Notes under the pieces: model-generated
What the model saw: only the letters and a program-made list of their open reading frames with translations
Told to the model about the DNA's origin: nothing
Databases searched by the model: none
Part shown: piece by piece, positions 23,081-34,575 of the stretch
Layout of the letters: every line of letters starts with the position of its first letter
Numbering within the stretch: position 1 is the stretch's first letter
Assembly (NCBI RefSeq): GCF_000002235.5
Contig: NW_022145605.1
Coordinates: 919,321-983,320, forward strand
Length of the DNA: 64,000 nt
Origin: Strongylocentrotus purpuratus
Taxonomy: Eukaryota > Echinodermata > Echinoidea > Camarodonta > Strongylocentrotidae
Reading direction: 5' to 3'
Made by a program: the position numbers and the translations under genes

Positions 23081-23379
23081 GTATCATTATCCAGATTGAG
23101 GGCAATGAAATTGAGTTAACCAACAATGAACTAAATGAATTCAAACATAGACTCTATGTACAGTATAATATATTTTGGTTACCAAATTATCTTCACCACT
23201 TAATATTATTTCATTAACAAAAATAAATTAATCTAATTAATTTATAAAGAATGAAAGATGATACTTACCTTCAGCTTCATCATGTTCAAGATTAGTCCCT
23301 GACAAAATCCCCTTGTCTTTAGCCTCATCCATTGCACTTGCTGGCTCCTCAGACACTGTGTTTGCCATCTACAACAAAT

Positions 23380-24360
23380 ATAAAATAAAACATTAAAAAT
23401 CAATCAAAGAAATGTTCGCATTACGTTCATTTCCAAAACAAAACATGTAATGTAATACTGTCATAATAATAATTGATAAATAATGCCTCCGGCTCCTTTG
23501 TTAGCGGAGGCACAATTATTTTTGAAGAAAAAAAAAATAATTACTGTCTAGAGTCTAGTACCGGTACGGTAGTCTACTTAATAAGTTAATGTAGTTCAGT
23601 CGAACTTGAAAATTGATTGTAATTTTGAGTACTTTTACAACAATTTTTAAAATTAGGGTCTACAATAAGTTATGTAACTGATTATCCAGTTCAAGAAGTA
23701 ACAATCAGTGAAATATTTGAACAGAAACATTTGGTTAGAATAACAAATAGATCTAAATCTAGACTAACATTAATAAAGCACATTTATTGACAGTGTTTAA
23801 ATGTAGTTTTCAGCCGGGTTTTCAGACAGGTGGAGGAGGTAAATAAATGAGAAATGGAACAGTAAAGAAGTTCCACACAATAAATAAAATATGTTATCAA
23901 CGAGAATCTTGCACAAAGAAGATAGATTTCACATTATTTATGATCAGAAAACCTGAGTACAGAGAATCGTGGAGAAATGCAACTTTAAACTCAAGCAAAC
24001 GTAACATTTAACGTATGGGACTAGCGTGAGTTCACACAAGTGGCGCAAGAATAAAATCCGAGGCCTCAATTCCGTCCTTAAAATTGTATAATTCTTTTAA
24101 AAGGGGCAATTTGTAATGTTTATATGACCAAAACATACATAACATGTCATCTATTGTCTCCAAAATAAACACAAAGTCACAAGATCAACATTTCATCCGA
24201 TTTGTTTTTCATCGTTGTTGTGGTAAATACCATTTTTTCACACAGGTAACTATCGCATTTATTTGGATTTTTTTCCTGAACCGAACTTTAAATAAAAATA
24301 TAGGAATGTGCTTTAAATGTTACCAAACATAATCAAAGTCCTTAATTATCTACTAGAACT
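23380..24360. other. Upstream region of the minus-strand gene relic
   Basis: AT-rich. Contains a small inverted repeat, TGCCTCCG...CGGAGGCA (23486-23513). No gene or clear promoter element is supported. Confidence 0.35.
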
Positions 24361-24361
24361 A

Positions 24362-24927
24362 CCGTATTTGCCGGCGATAAGGCCGCAGCGCCGTATAGGC
24401 CGCACCCCGATTTTGACATTAAAAAAAAATAAATAAATAAATTTAAAGAAACTTTTGTCGAAGACGGGAATTGATCTTTTGCGTACAAAAGTTGATGTGA
24501 CTAAAATCACCGCCTAAGACCGCTCGGCCATCCAGCACTGATACTAGCCTATGTAGTTTTCTGTGATCTATACTCTCTTGTGTATTGAAATGGATTCAAT
24601 ATAGCTACTTTGCGTGCTGGATGCTTCGCAGCAGCTCCGTTAAAAGGGCCCTTCTTTTACTTTTGCAATGCATTGGCACAAACTTAGATCAAGAGCTATC
24701 GGCAGATGTTGTTTTTGGAAGTTTATTTTCGTCTTCATGTCAACAATGCAAGATAAAATTGTCGGTAAGATGTGAAATGTCCTGTACCATAGTGGTACAG
24801 TTATTGTACCGTTCGTAGTCCCATATGTGCAAATTTGTGCTGGTTTTGACTTACTTTTTTTAAATTTTTACTCTTTTTGATATTTTCTCTTCCAAAAATA
24901 CTGCGGCCTTTACGCCGGCAAAAACGA
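24362..24927. mobile_element. TA-flanked TIR element with tRNA-like insert
   Basis: The ends CCGTATTTGCCGGCGATAAG and the complement of a terminus reading TCGTTTTTGCCGGCGTAAAG form inverted repeats, both bordered by TA, as in pogo/mariner-type elements. It is 566 bases and no transposase frame is visible. A tRNA-like segment lies inside on the minus strand. Confidence 0.7.
24455..24538 (-). tRNA. tRNA-Leu-like sequence (degenerate)
   Basis: On the minus strand the sequence GATGGCCGAGCGGTCTTAGG matches the D-arm/box A of a type II (Leu or Ser) tRNA, followed by a possible anticodon stem GTGA/TCAC and a box B-like AAGATCAATTCCCGT. The box B is imperfect and the acceptor stem is not convincing, so this is probably a tRNA pseudogene or SINE head and not a working tRNA. 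Confidence 0.4.
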
Positions 24928-25662
24928 TAGTTTAAACTCACGGAATTTCGCTTAAAAAAGTAAATATTTATGTATTTATCATATTGTTGAATTTAACACC
25001 CCCACCCAAAAAATGGACCTGCCCATGGGTCTGTTGCAAGCTCAAGCGGTCTCCGCACAGCTCGCTCACGACGAAGCTCAAATTTGATCGTTTATTTTCA
25101 TGAATCGGGCCTTAATAATGTTTTTTTTCCGCATTTCAAATTTGATAAAACATCAACAACAAATACATTTTCTGAATCAGCAGACTTTTCATACTCACGA
25201 ATCTAAGTTGGAAGCAGATTACGGGAAAATGATGAAATCGTAGCTTTTAAAACTTCATTGCATTGTTTCGTCAGTTCTCCTTGCACTACAAACACTTAGG
25301 TTATATCAGCACGGAGGGGAGAGAGACAAAAGGAGGCGAAGTTTTAACGATGTTTTCCGACAAGTACGATATTGTGGGGCCTTCGCAACGCGAAGCTGTG
25401 TGTGGCTACGGAGTTTACGTAATAATCGAAAGACACGCAGAGATTACTACACTTTCGCTCTCGATCGCCCAGTGCGAACTCATGACGTCATCACTCTGAA
25501 ACCCCTAGTAACATTACTATCTTGGCTTTGTAGTAAAAGCTGTGCTATTGATCCCCAACATTTCAAACACCTCTGTACAAAACTCAACTGATTTCACTCA
25601 AAATCGGTAGACTACTTTAGTGACGAGTGATGACAACTAGAATCTAGATCTAGATCTAAATA
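24928..25662. other. Intergenic, no gene seen
   Basis: Mixed sequence with short open frames that have no recognisable domain. A CTAGATCTAGATCTA patch lies near 25641-25657. Confidence 0.35.
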
Positions 25663-27864
25663 GGGCGCTAGTGTAGTTCCGTATCCATTTTTTTTAGCAG
25701 TTTAATATCCATTCTTAACAAAGAAATTTTAGCCCAATTTTTAACTAATTTTAATCATAATCATATATTGCATTTTCCAATTGAATTTGGATCACATTCG
25801 ACATTGGGAACCTTCGTTTAGGGCTTCGATGTCGACGTCGTCGCTCAGTACTGTCTCTACGCTGTAGTCCTGCACCTCAAACTGAAGCTATCAGTCCAAA
25901 ATTATGCAGACTCCTCGTATGCGCGATACCATAAACCATACAAGAAGTCTGCATAATTTTGTACTGATAGCTTCAGTTTGAGGTGCAGGACTACAGAGTA
26001 GAGACGGTACTGAGCGACGACGTCGACATCGAATCCCTAAACTAAGGTTTCACGATGTCGGATGTGATCCAAATTCAATTGGAAAATGCAATAGTCTATA
26101 GACCCTAGACCTATGATTATGATTAAAATAAGTAGACAAAAAATTGGGCTAAAATTCATTTGCTAAGAATGGATATTAAACTGCTAAAAAAATGGATACG
26201 GAACTAGGCCTAGATCTACGGCTTTCATCAAAAGGGTGCGGTGTGGTGCGGCGCGGTGTGGTGTGCTCAACGCACCCATTCGATAAAAGAGGGGGGGCTT
26301 TTCTCGAAAGGGTGCGTTGAGAGCGGAGTACCGTTTTAACACACCCTTTCGATGAAAGCGGGGGGGCTTTTCTCGGAAGGGTGCGTCGACTAGTCTTTCG
26401 CATCAGTCGTTTAAAATGAGGATCTCGGACAGAAGGTAATATAGTTGCCAATTTAAGTATATCGAAAATGTATTAAATAAAATGGAATGGTCTTGATTAC
26501 AGAGTGGTCTCTTTCGTTATTACTATGTTGATGGGGGAGACAGAGAGAAGGAAAAAAGGGAAAGGGAAGATAAAAGGAAAGAAAGAAGAATAAAAAGAGA
26601 AGAGGGAAACGGGAGGGCGAAGGACTCTTGCCCCCCCCCCCCCCCCCCCGCCAAAAAATAAATCAGAGAGAGAGAGAAGGGGAAAAGAAAGTGAAAGAGA
26701 AGATAAAAGGAAAAAAAGAAGAGGAAGAAGAAGAAAAGAGGGAAACGGGGGCAAAGGGCTCTTGCCTCCTCCCCCCCCCCCCCCCCCGCCAACAAATAAA
26801 TAGTAGAGAGAGAGAGAGAGATAGAGAGAAGGGAAAGGGAAAGGGAAAGAAAATATAAAAGGAAAGAAAGAAGAAGAAGAGGGAAACGGGGGGGGCGAAG
26901 GACTCTTGCCCCCCCCCCCCCCCCCCGCCAAAAAATAAATCAGAAAGAGAGAGAAGGGAAAAAGAAAGGGAAAGAGAAGATAAAAGGAAAAAAAGAAGAG
27001 GAAGAAGAAGAAAAGAGGGAAACGGGGGCAAAGGGCTCTTGCCTCCTCCCCCCCCCCCCCCCCGCCAACAAATAAATAGTAGAGAGAGAGAGAGAGATAG
27101 AGAGAAGGGAAAGGGAAAGGGAAAGAAAATATAAAAGGAAAGAAAGAAGAAGAAGGAAAGAGGGAAACGGGGGAAGGGCGAAAGGGAGAGAGAGAGAGAG
27201 AGAGAAGGAAAGGGAAAGGGAAAGAAAATATAAAAGGAAAAAAAGAAGAGGAAGAAGAAAAGAGGGAAATGGGGGCAAAGGGCTCTTGCCTCCTTTCTTT
27301 CCTATTCTCCCTCTTTTTCGTTTTTCTCTTTCTTTCTTTTCTTTCTTCTCTTTTCTTTCCTTTCTTTTCTTTTTTATTTTTTTTCTTTTCTTTTTCTTTA
27401 TTTCTTTTCTTTCCCTTTTACTCTCTTTTTCCCCTTCCCCTTTTCTTCTTTTTTTCCTTTTATATTCTCTTCCTCTTTCCCTTTCCCTTTCCCTTCTCTC
27501 TCTCTCTCTTATTTACTTTTGGCGGGGGAGGCAAGAGCCCTTCGCCCCCATTTACCTCTTTTCTTCTTCTTCTTCCTCTTCTTTCTTTCCTTTTATCTTC
27601 TCTTTCCCTTTCCCTTTCCCCTTCTCTCTCTTATTTATTTTGTTGGCAAGAGCCCTTCGCCCCCTTTCCCTCTTTTCTTATTCTTTTTCCTCTTCTTTCT
27701 TTCCTTTTAGATTTTCTTTCCCTCTCCCTTCTCTCTCTCTCTCTTATTTATTTTTTTGGCGAGAGGGGGGTGGGGAGGTAAGAACCTTTCGCCCTTCCCC
27801 CGTATCCATCTTTTCTTCTTCTTCTTCTTCTTTCTTTCCTTTTATATTTTCTTTCCCTTTCCCT

Positions 27865-27896
<32 letters not shown>

Positions 27897-29009
27897 ATTT
27901 GTTGGCAGGGGGGGGAGGCAAGAGCCCTTCGCCCCCTTTCCCTCTTTTCTTATTCTTTTTCCTCTTCTTTCTTTCCTTTTAGATTTTCTTTCCCTCTCCC
28001 TTTTCTCTCTCTCTCTGTTATTTATTTTTTTGGCGGGAGGGGGGGGGAGGTAAGAACCTTTCGCCCTTCCTCCGTATCCATCTTTCCTTCTTCTTCTTCT
28101 TTCTTTCCTTTTATATTTTCTTTCCCTTTCCCTTTCCCTTCTCTCTTTCTCTCTCTCTCTCTCTACTATTTATTTGTTGGCGGGGGGGGGAGGAGGCAAG
28201 AGCCCTTTGCCCCCGTTTCCCTCTTTTCTTCTTCTTCCTCTTCTTTTTTTCCTTTTATCTTCTCTTTCCATTTCCCTTTCCCTTCTCTCTCTCTCTCTCT
28301 CTCTCCCTTTCGCCCTTCCCCCGTTTCCCTCTTTCCTTCTTCTTCTTTCATTCCTTTTATATTTTCTTTCCCTTTCCCTTTCCCTTCTCTCTCTCTCTCT
28401 CTACTATTTATTTGTTGGCGGGGGGGGGGGGAGGAGGCAAGAGCCCTTTGCCCCCGTTTCCCTCTTTTCTTCTTCTTCCTTTTCTTTTTTTCCTTTTATC
28501 TTCTCTTTCCCTTTCTTTTTCCCTTCTCTCTCTCTCTGATTTATTTGGGGGGGGGCAAGAGTCCTTCGCCCCCCCCCCCCCCCCCGCCCGTTTCCCTCTT
28601 CTCTTTTTATTCTTCTTTCTTTCCTTTTATCTTCCCTTTCCCTTTTTTCCTTCTCTCTGTCTCCCCCATCAACATAGTAATAACGAAAGAGACCACTCTG
28701 TAATCAAGACCATTCCATTTTATTTAATACATTTTCGATATACTTAAATTGGCAACTATATTACCTTCTGTCCGAGATCCTCATTTTAAACGACTGATGC
28801 GAAAGACTAGTCGACGCACCCTTTCGAGAAAAGCCCCCCCGCTTTCATCGAAAGGGTGTCTTAAAACGGTACTCCGCTCTCAACGCACCCTTTCGAGAAA
28901 AGCCCCCCCTCTTTTATCGAATTGGTGCGTTGAGCACACCACACCGCGCCGCACCGCACCGCACCCTTTCGATGAAAGCCTAGATCTACTACAGTCTACA
29001 CTAGCGTCC
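25663..29009. mobile_element. Long hairpin element, interrupted by foldback copy 3
   Basis: The left arm (25663 to about 25910) and right arm (about 25950-26210) are near-complete inverted repeats, for example TTCCGTATCCATTTTTTTTA against TAAAAAAATGGATACGGAA. They meet at a small loop near 25915-25945. The left end starts GGGCGCTAGTGTAG. The matching right end CTACACTAGCGTCC is found only at 28990-29009, beyond the foldback element, so foldback copy 3 inserted near the right tip. TA lies just outside both ends. Confidence 0.75.
26220..28980. mobile_element. Foldback element, copy 3 (2.8 kb, no core)
   Basis: It has the same GGCTTTCATC ends and subterminal TCGAAAGGGTGCG words as copies 1 and 2. 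The flanks are an exact 9-base duplication, TAGATCTAC (26211-26219 and 28981-28989). The left purine array has about five units and the right pyrimidine array about eight. The centre is only a short T/C stretch near 27290-27440, similar to the start of the copy 1 core, so the 1.6-kb core is missing. It is nested in the hairpin element at 25663-29009. Confidence 0.9.
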
Positions 29010-29019
29010 TAATGCAGGT

Positions 29020-29420
29020 GTCATTTGTAAGACGCACCTTTTGACCCCCGGGGATGGTGCGTCATGGTTGCGTCATGTTCCCCACAATCGCGACGCACAG
29101 TACCGTCATGGCCGCAAAATGTCCGTCACAATACTGACCCATATGTGCGTCATAGTAAGTTTCTTTACCACGTTGCGTCATTTGGTGTGTCAATGGGACC
29201 GTCACTTTCTCCAAGCAGAAGTGTTTCTCAAATGTGCGTCATTGGCTAGTCATTTTCATGAAATGGTGTGTCATATGTTTGACTCAAATGTGTGTCGATG
29301 GAATGTAATGGTGTGTCACTTTCTGTGACGGAAGGTGCGTCATGGTATCAAAATGTACGACTCACATCGGTACAATGACGCACCATTCCCGGGGGTCAAG
29401 AGGTGCGTCTTACAAATGAC
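29020..29420. mobile_element. TIR MITE with GCGTCAT-rich interior
   Basis: The ends GTCATTTGTAAGACGCACCT and the same sequence inverted give inverted repeats of about 45 bases, continuing into TTGACCCCCGGG. Variants of GTGCGTCAT and GTGTGTCA recur about every 20-30 bases inside. No clear target duplication. Confidence 0.7.
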
Positions 29421-29813
29421 AAGTGCATAAATTAAATAGCAGTAGGCCTAGATCTAGGCCTAAAATACAATTTTTTTCAATTTTCTGATGTTAGAAAGAA
29501 TAATTTTGTGAGTCCACTGTCAAACTTGCCGATCAGCCCGCATCGGTATGATTTTGTGCATCTGTGTGTTATGAGTGTAGATTCTAGACCTATTGACTAC
29601 CATGTATTCAAATGCTGCCTATTATAACACGTAGATCTAGGCCTAGTGCAGTGCTTAAGGTCAATCTCCAGACGTGTTGATTAATTCATACACCAACAAC
29701 ATGGTGGCCTGTACTTCAACAGAAGAAGAAGAATCCTAGGCCTAGGGCTAGGCCTAACTTCCTATTTTCTCAATAACCTCACCAGAATTTTGTCGGCAAA
29801 ATACATTATCAGT
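29421..29813. other. Intergenic with AGGCCTAGATCTAGGCCT patches
   Basis: No gene seen. Contains several palindromic AGGCCTAG/CTAGATCTAG patches. Confidence 0.35.
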
Positions 29814-29814
29814 A

Positions 29815-30363
29815 GGGGCGCTGGTCCGAGAATAAGGATCGTCTTCATAAACAAGGATCGTCTTCATAAACACGGACCGATGCGTCCTCAAAAATAAGGC
29901 TGTCTGCATTTTCGCAGACGTTTCATATTTTTAACTTTTAATCGGTGCATTGGCGATGCAAAAAACGGATTCTGCAATGATTTTCTTGATGCATTTTACA
30001 TTGACTTTGTACATTATGGTAGCTGCTGATCTCCGATAGAGCGGAGGAAGAAGAAGAAGAAGAAGAAGATGAGCAATAAATCCTTGGGAAGACGGACAAC
30101 CCATATTAGTAGACGGTTAACTAGGGTTATCCTAGGGGAATCCATTTTTGGCATCGCCAGCAAGCCGTTCTGTAACATGAAACCCCCAGAGCGCCGATGA
30201 AAAAAAGCGTCCTCGAAAATGCAGACAATTAACCCTTATTTTTCAGGACACATTTTGTCTGCGTTTATGAAGATATCCTTGTTTGTATATACCGGTACCC
30301 TTGTTTGTATCCCTTGTTTACGAGGACTAGACCCTATCCTCATATTTCTAGGACCAGCGCCCC
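29815..30363. mobile_element. TIR element, ends GGGGCGCTGGTCC
   Basis: The ends GGGGCGCTGGTCC and GGACCAGCGCCCC are bordered by TA. The subterminal parts also pair: CTTCATAAACAAGGAT against ATCCTTGTTTGTAT, and GTCTGCATTTTCGCAGAC-like words on both sides. About 550 bases, no open frame of note. Confidence 0.7.
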
Positions 30364-30594
30364 TATGTCATTATTTTATCAAAATTAAATTAAATTAAAT
30401 TAAGTATGATATTGTATATACATGATATTTCATTGTTAAACTTACTTCTATTGCGAATTTCCTGGCAACCTTGAAACAACATAGACTTGTCACTGCTAAC
30501 GTTAGTGAGACTTTCTTTTCCGATCTCCTAAACGTCCTTCCCAAACGAAAGAAATGTAGCATCTAGATCGTGCAGCGCATGCACTAGTCACTAC

Positions 30595-30760
30595 GGGGTC
30601 CAGACAACTCGCCACAAAGACAACCCGCCCCAAGACAACCCGCCACAATACCCTGGACATCCCGCCACAATACCCTGGACAACTAGTACTCGCCACAATA
30701 CCCTGGACAACTCGCCACAGCCTTTTCGGACAACTCGCCACACTTTTTCCCATCATGATT
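30595..30760. repeat. 22-bp tandem repeat (CCGCCACAATACCCTGGACA), site 1
   Basis: Several units of ACAACCCGCCACAATACCCTGG, starting after CGGGGTCCAGACAACTCGCC and ending CTTTTTCCCATCATGA. The same block, with the same flanking sequence, recurs at 38068-38620, inverted at 39255-39420, and as a short form at 42470-42565. Confidence 0.75.
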
Positions 30761-30956
30761 TCTAGATCTAAAATGAAATGAAATTGTAATTTTTCATGAT
30801 TTTCGTGCTTTTATAAACACAGTCATTACAAAGAATAAAGTTGATTTCCCTTGTAACAATAATATACTTTTGATCTAGAGGTCTATAACAGCTGCATTTT
30901 TCTGTCCCAGAATTTGTTTAATGGTAGGATACTGGAAGCACTGGCGTACTGATAGT

Positions 30957-31004
<48 letters not shown>
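30957..31004. repeat. Long uninterrupted G run
   Basis: About 48 consecutive G on the plus strand after CACTGGCGTACTGATA. The length is probably not exact, as such runs are hard to sequence. A shorter G run follows the same CACTGGCGTACTGAT word at 38922-38939. Confidence 0.85.
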
Positions 31005-31005
<1 letters not shown>

Positions 31006-31067
31006 GGGCAGTTGACCCGCGAAATAAAATTGGAATGTGGTTTATTTCTAGATTTTCTGGGTTAGTT

Positions 31068-31440
31068 TTGTCAGAGGCGGCATTCTTGGTTGGGGGGGGG
31101 ACACTGTGCCCCCACTTTTCCAGGTTCCCCTAAAGTGCCCCCTTATCCTTTGTACATGTCCTTTTCCCTTCTGATAATTTTTAATGGTAGGAATTCATGG
31201 AAGGATAGGCCTACTGGAAGCACTGGCGTACTGATGGGGAAGGGGCAGTTGACCCGCGAAATAAAATTGAAATTTGGTTTATTTCTAGATTTTCTGGGTT
31301 AGTTTCGCACTTTTGCCCACAGTCAGAGGCGGCATTCTTGGTTGGGGGGGCACTGTGCCTCCACTTTTTCAGGTTCCCCTAAAGTGCCCCCTTATCATTT
31401 TGTACATGTCCTTTTCCCTTCTGATAAGTGCCTACTTTTC
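31068..31440. repeat. GTGCCCCCTT-type repeat block (left)
   Basis: Two near-copies of about 245 bases contain CAGAGGCGGCATTCTTGG, a G run, CACTGTGCC, and GTTCCCCTAAAGTGCCCCCT. An inverted relative lies at 37440-37690, so these may be the two ends of one larger, heavily interrupted element. Confidence 0.55.
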
Positions 31441-31906
31441 TTTCTCAGATGTTTTAATTATAATGTTACTCATAATTACATAAAAGAACTTTTCAGTCTT
31501 TCTTCATTAAATTGTCTTTAATATTCATCATGTAATTTTTCAAATGGGACCTTATACTATTAGCTCGCTTGCTCGAAAATCGATATTCAGTCCATCACAC
31601 CAAATCGCGAAGTATGTTGCTTAAACAATAATGTTGTTCCACGTAAAGAAATAAACAAATATTGATGTCATTCGTGGTAATGTATTCACAATCTTGACCA
31701 AGGCATAGGCCTTTATACAAATATCTAAAAATGGTTTTTATTATTGTTGATGTGTCCCTTTGTAGGTGCCCCTTTTTCAGAAATCCAGCCATTCTTGCGA
31801 TCATAGGTGCCAGAAGTGGGGCAGGGACTCGCCCTCCTCCCAACGAAAAAGTGTGTGTGTGTGGGGGGGGGGGTCGAGTGGGGGTTAAAACGAATTTCCA
31901 CTCCCC

Positions 31907-31940
<34 letters not shown>

Positions 31941-32085
31941 GCAATAAAGCAGCATAATTGATTACTATTTAGTAACCAAAAAGAACATACAAAAATAATA
32001 AAACCTAAATTGAATCAAATTAAAATGATATTCCATTCAAAGAATTAAAATTTAATAATTAAATTTCAATTTACATGACATGGGG
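31441..32085. other. AT-rich interval with poly-A
   Basis: No gene seen. It has a TG/G-run patch at 31850-31870 and an A run at 31911-31937. Confidence 0.4.
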
Positions 32086-32151
32086 TGGAGATGATGAGAG
32101 GGATGGAGATGATGAGAGGGATGGAGATGATGAGAGGGATGGAGATGATGA
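32086..32151. repeat. GATGATGAGAGG minisatellite, left fragment
   Basis: Three units of GGATGGAGATGATGAGAG. This is the part of the 34984-36262 array that was cut off by the hAT-like insertion at 32152-34983. Confidence 0.8.
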
Positions 32152-32284
32152 CAGGCGCGGATCCAGGATTTCTTAGGGGGGGGGGCCCAAATTTGAAATT
32201 ATGGGAGCCAAATATTGGTACGTTATGGTGACCAACAGTGACGTAATGCGGGGGGGGGCGAGTTTCCCCTCCCAGGCTTTGACG

Positions 32285-34270
32285 TTTCATTATATTATTA
32301 GAGAAAGAAGACGATTCGTTGTACCGTTCTCGAAAATAATTCTCGTCTGAATTTAGTTTTTCTCCTCACGCGCGAAGCGCGGAAAATTTTACGATTTATT
32401 AAATTATAAGAGAAAGAAGACGATTCGTTGTACAGTTCTCGACTCTTAATCCTTGTCTAAATTCAGCCCCCTCCCCCTCCTGCGCGAAGCGCGGAAGCTT
32501 TGACGTTTTATTAAACTATTAAAGGAAGAAGACGATTCGTTGTACCGTTCTCGAAAATAATTCTCGTTTGAATTTAGTTTTTCCCTCCCGCGCGAAGCGC
32601 GGAAAATTTTACGATTTATTAAATTATTAGAGAAAGAAGACGATTCGTTGTACAGTTCTCGACTCTTAATCCTTGTCTAAATTCAGTCCCCCCCCCTCCC
32701 CCTCCTGCGCGAAGCGCGGAAGCTTTGACGTTTTATTAAACTATTAAAGAAAGAAGACGATTCGTTGTACCGTTCTCGACCCTTTATCCTCGTCTGATTT
32801 CAGTTCCCCCCCCCCCTCCCGCGCGAAGCGCGGAAGCTTTTAATCTTCATTTAATCATTAGAGAAGAAGACGATTCGTTGTACAGTTCTCGACTCTTAAT
32901 CCTTGTCTAAATTCAGTTCCTCCCCCTCCCCCTCCTGCGCGAAGCGTGGAAGCTTTGACGTTTTATTAAACTATTAAAGAAAGAAGACGATTCGTTGTAC
33001 CGTTCTCGACCCTTTATCCTCGTCTGATTTCAGTTCCCCCCCCCCTCCCGTGCGAAGCGCGGAAGCTTTTACATTTCATTAAATCATTAGATAAAGAAGA
33101 CGATTAGTTGTACTGTTCTCGACTCCTAATCCTTGTCTAAATTCAGCCCCCCCCCTCCCCTCCTGCCCGTAGCGTGGAAGCTTTTACGTTTCATTAAATC
33201 ATTAGATAAAGAAGACGATTCGTTGTACTGTTCTCGACTCCTAATCCTTGTCTAAATTCAGCCCCCCCCCCTCCCCTCCTGCGCGTAGCGTGGAAGCTTT
33301 GACGTTTTATTAAACTATTAAAGAAAGAAGACGATTCGTTGTACCGTTCTCGACCCTTTATCCTCGTCTGATTTCAGTTCCCCCCCCCCCCCCCCGCGCG
33401 AAGCGCGAAAGCTTTTAATCTTTATTTAATCATTAGAGAAGAAGACGATTCGTTGTACAGTTCTCGACTCTTAATCCTTGTCTAAATTCAGTTCCTCCCC
33501 CTCCCCCTCCTGCGCGAAGCGCGGAAGCTACTACGTTTCATTAAATCATTAGAGAAAGAAGACGATTTGTTGTACCGTTCTCGAAAATAATTCTCGTTTG
33601 AATTTAGTTTTTCCCTCCCGCGCGAAGCGCGGAAAATTTTACGATTTATTAAATTATTAGAGAAAGAAGACGATTCGTTGTACAGTTCTCGACTCTTAAT
33701 CCTTGTCTAAATTCAGCCCCCCTCCCCCTCCTGCGCGAAGCGCGGAAGCTATGACGTTTTATTAAACTATTAAAGGAAGAAGACGATTCGTTGTACCGTT
33801 CTCGAAAATAATTCTCGTTTGAATTTAGTTTTTTCCCTCCCCCTCCTGCGCGAAGCGCGGAAGCTTCTACGTTTCATTAAATCATTAGAGAAAGAAGACG
33901 ATTTGTTGTACAGTTCTCGACTCTTAATCCTCGTCTGAATTCAGTTCCCCCCCCCCCCCTCCCGTGCGAAGCGCGGAAGCTTTTACGTTTCATTTAATCC
34001 TTAGAGAAGAAGACGATTCATTGTACCGTTCTCGAAAATAATCCTCATCGGAATTTAGTTCCCCCTCCATCCCGCCCGAAGCGCATAAGCTTGTACGTTT
34101 CATCAAATAATTAAAGATTCGTATTACCGTTCTCGCCTCTGAATCCTCGTCTCAATTCAGTCCCCCCCCCCCCCCCCTCCTCACCTCCTGCGCGAGGCTT
34201 TGACGTTTTATTATTAGAGAAAGAAAACGATGCGTTGTACCGTTCTCTATACTCTTTAATCCTTGTCTGA
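32285..34270. repeat. ~110-bp satellite (GCGCGAAGCGCGG)
   Basis: About 17-18 units spaced 108-120 bases. Each contains GAAGACGATTCGTTGTAC, (A/C)GTTCTCGA, a C-rich run and GCGCGAAGCGCGG, itself a palindromic word. Two alternating subtypes exist, one with TCGAAAATAATTCTCGT and one with TCGACTCTTAATCCTTGTC. An isolated inverted unit is found inside another hAT-like element at about 60985-61075. Confidence 0.85.
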
Positions 34271-34279
34271 ATTTCAAAG

Positions 34280-34575
34280 AGGTGGGGTCGAGGCGGCGGA
34301 GCCGGCCCCGGAAGCTCAGGGGTTTTAGGCGTTTAATTAAGGTCAGATGAGCATATTTTGGTGTATACCTTATTATTTTGTGACACTGGCAAGTCACTAT
34401 TTGGCGTGGGGTCCAGGGGGCGGAGCCCCAAAAAATCAGGGGTTTTAGGCATCAAATTACCGTCAGATGATCATCTAAGGGCCCGCCGTAGGGCCCTAGA
34501 TGGAATCCAGGGGGCAAAGCCCCCGGAAGCTTAGGGGTTTTAGGCATTTAATCACGGTCAGATGAGCATATTTTG
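34280..34575. repeat. ~115-bp repeat shared with foldback cores
   Basis: Units with GGGGCGGAGCCCC-like words, CTCAGGGGTTTTAGGC, GGTCAGATGAGCATATTT and TTTGTGACACTGGCA. The same units make up 15540-15975 and 47690-48130. Confidence 0.75.

Larger units (their letters stand above)
18657..23368 (-). pseudogene. Multi-exon gene relic with coiled coil and Tudor-like end
   Basis: The first exon starts with ATG at 23368 (MANTVSEEPASAMDEAKDK) and ends at a GTAAGT donor (23269). The last exon runs from 21951 (acceptor CTCCTGCAG) to 18657. It codes in order for an HGTGGFAHCGEIAKEN segment, a long charged coiled coil (about 21200-21700), a region with DKALKAFEDI, a conserved NMIGERDFAQLDLL...LEALIMWTNNK segment (about 19360-19480), and, after a stop, GKRIEHLF...VWIHGVVTGIS...LFFIDYEDEDE, which looks Tudor-like. 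I know similar unnamed proteins in fish and invertebrates. The ERDF..LD part recalls the C-terminus of hAT transposases, so a transposon origin is possible. The long exon is interrupted by a TTAA element (20232-20955), by at least two stops and by about two frame changes, so this copy is very likely dead. Exon choice in 22250-23015 is unresolved. Confidence 0.65.

Noticed and set aside
32285-34270. CRISPR-like regular array
   Set aside because: Units of about 110 bases are similar throughout, without short repeats separating unique spacers, and the context is an animal hAT-like element.
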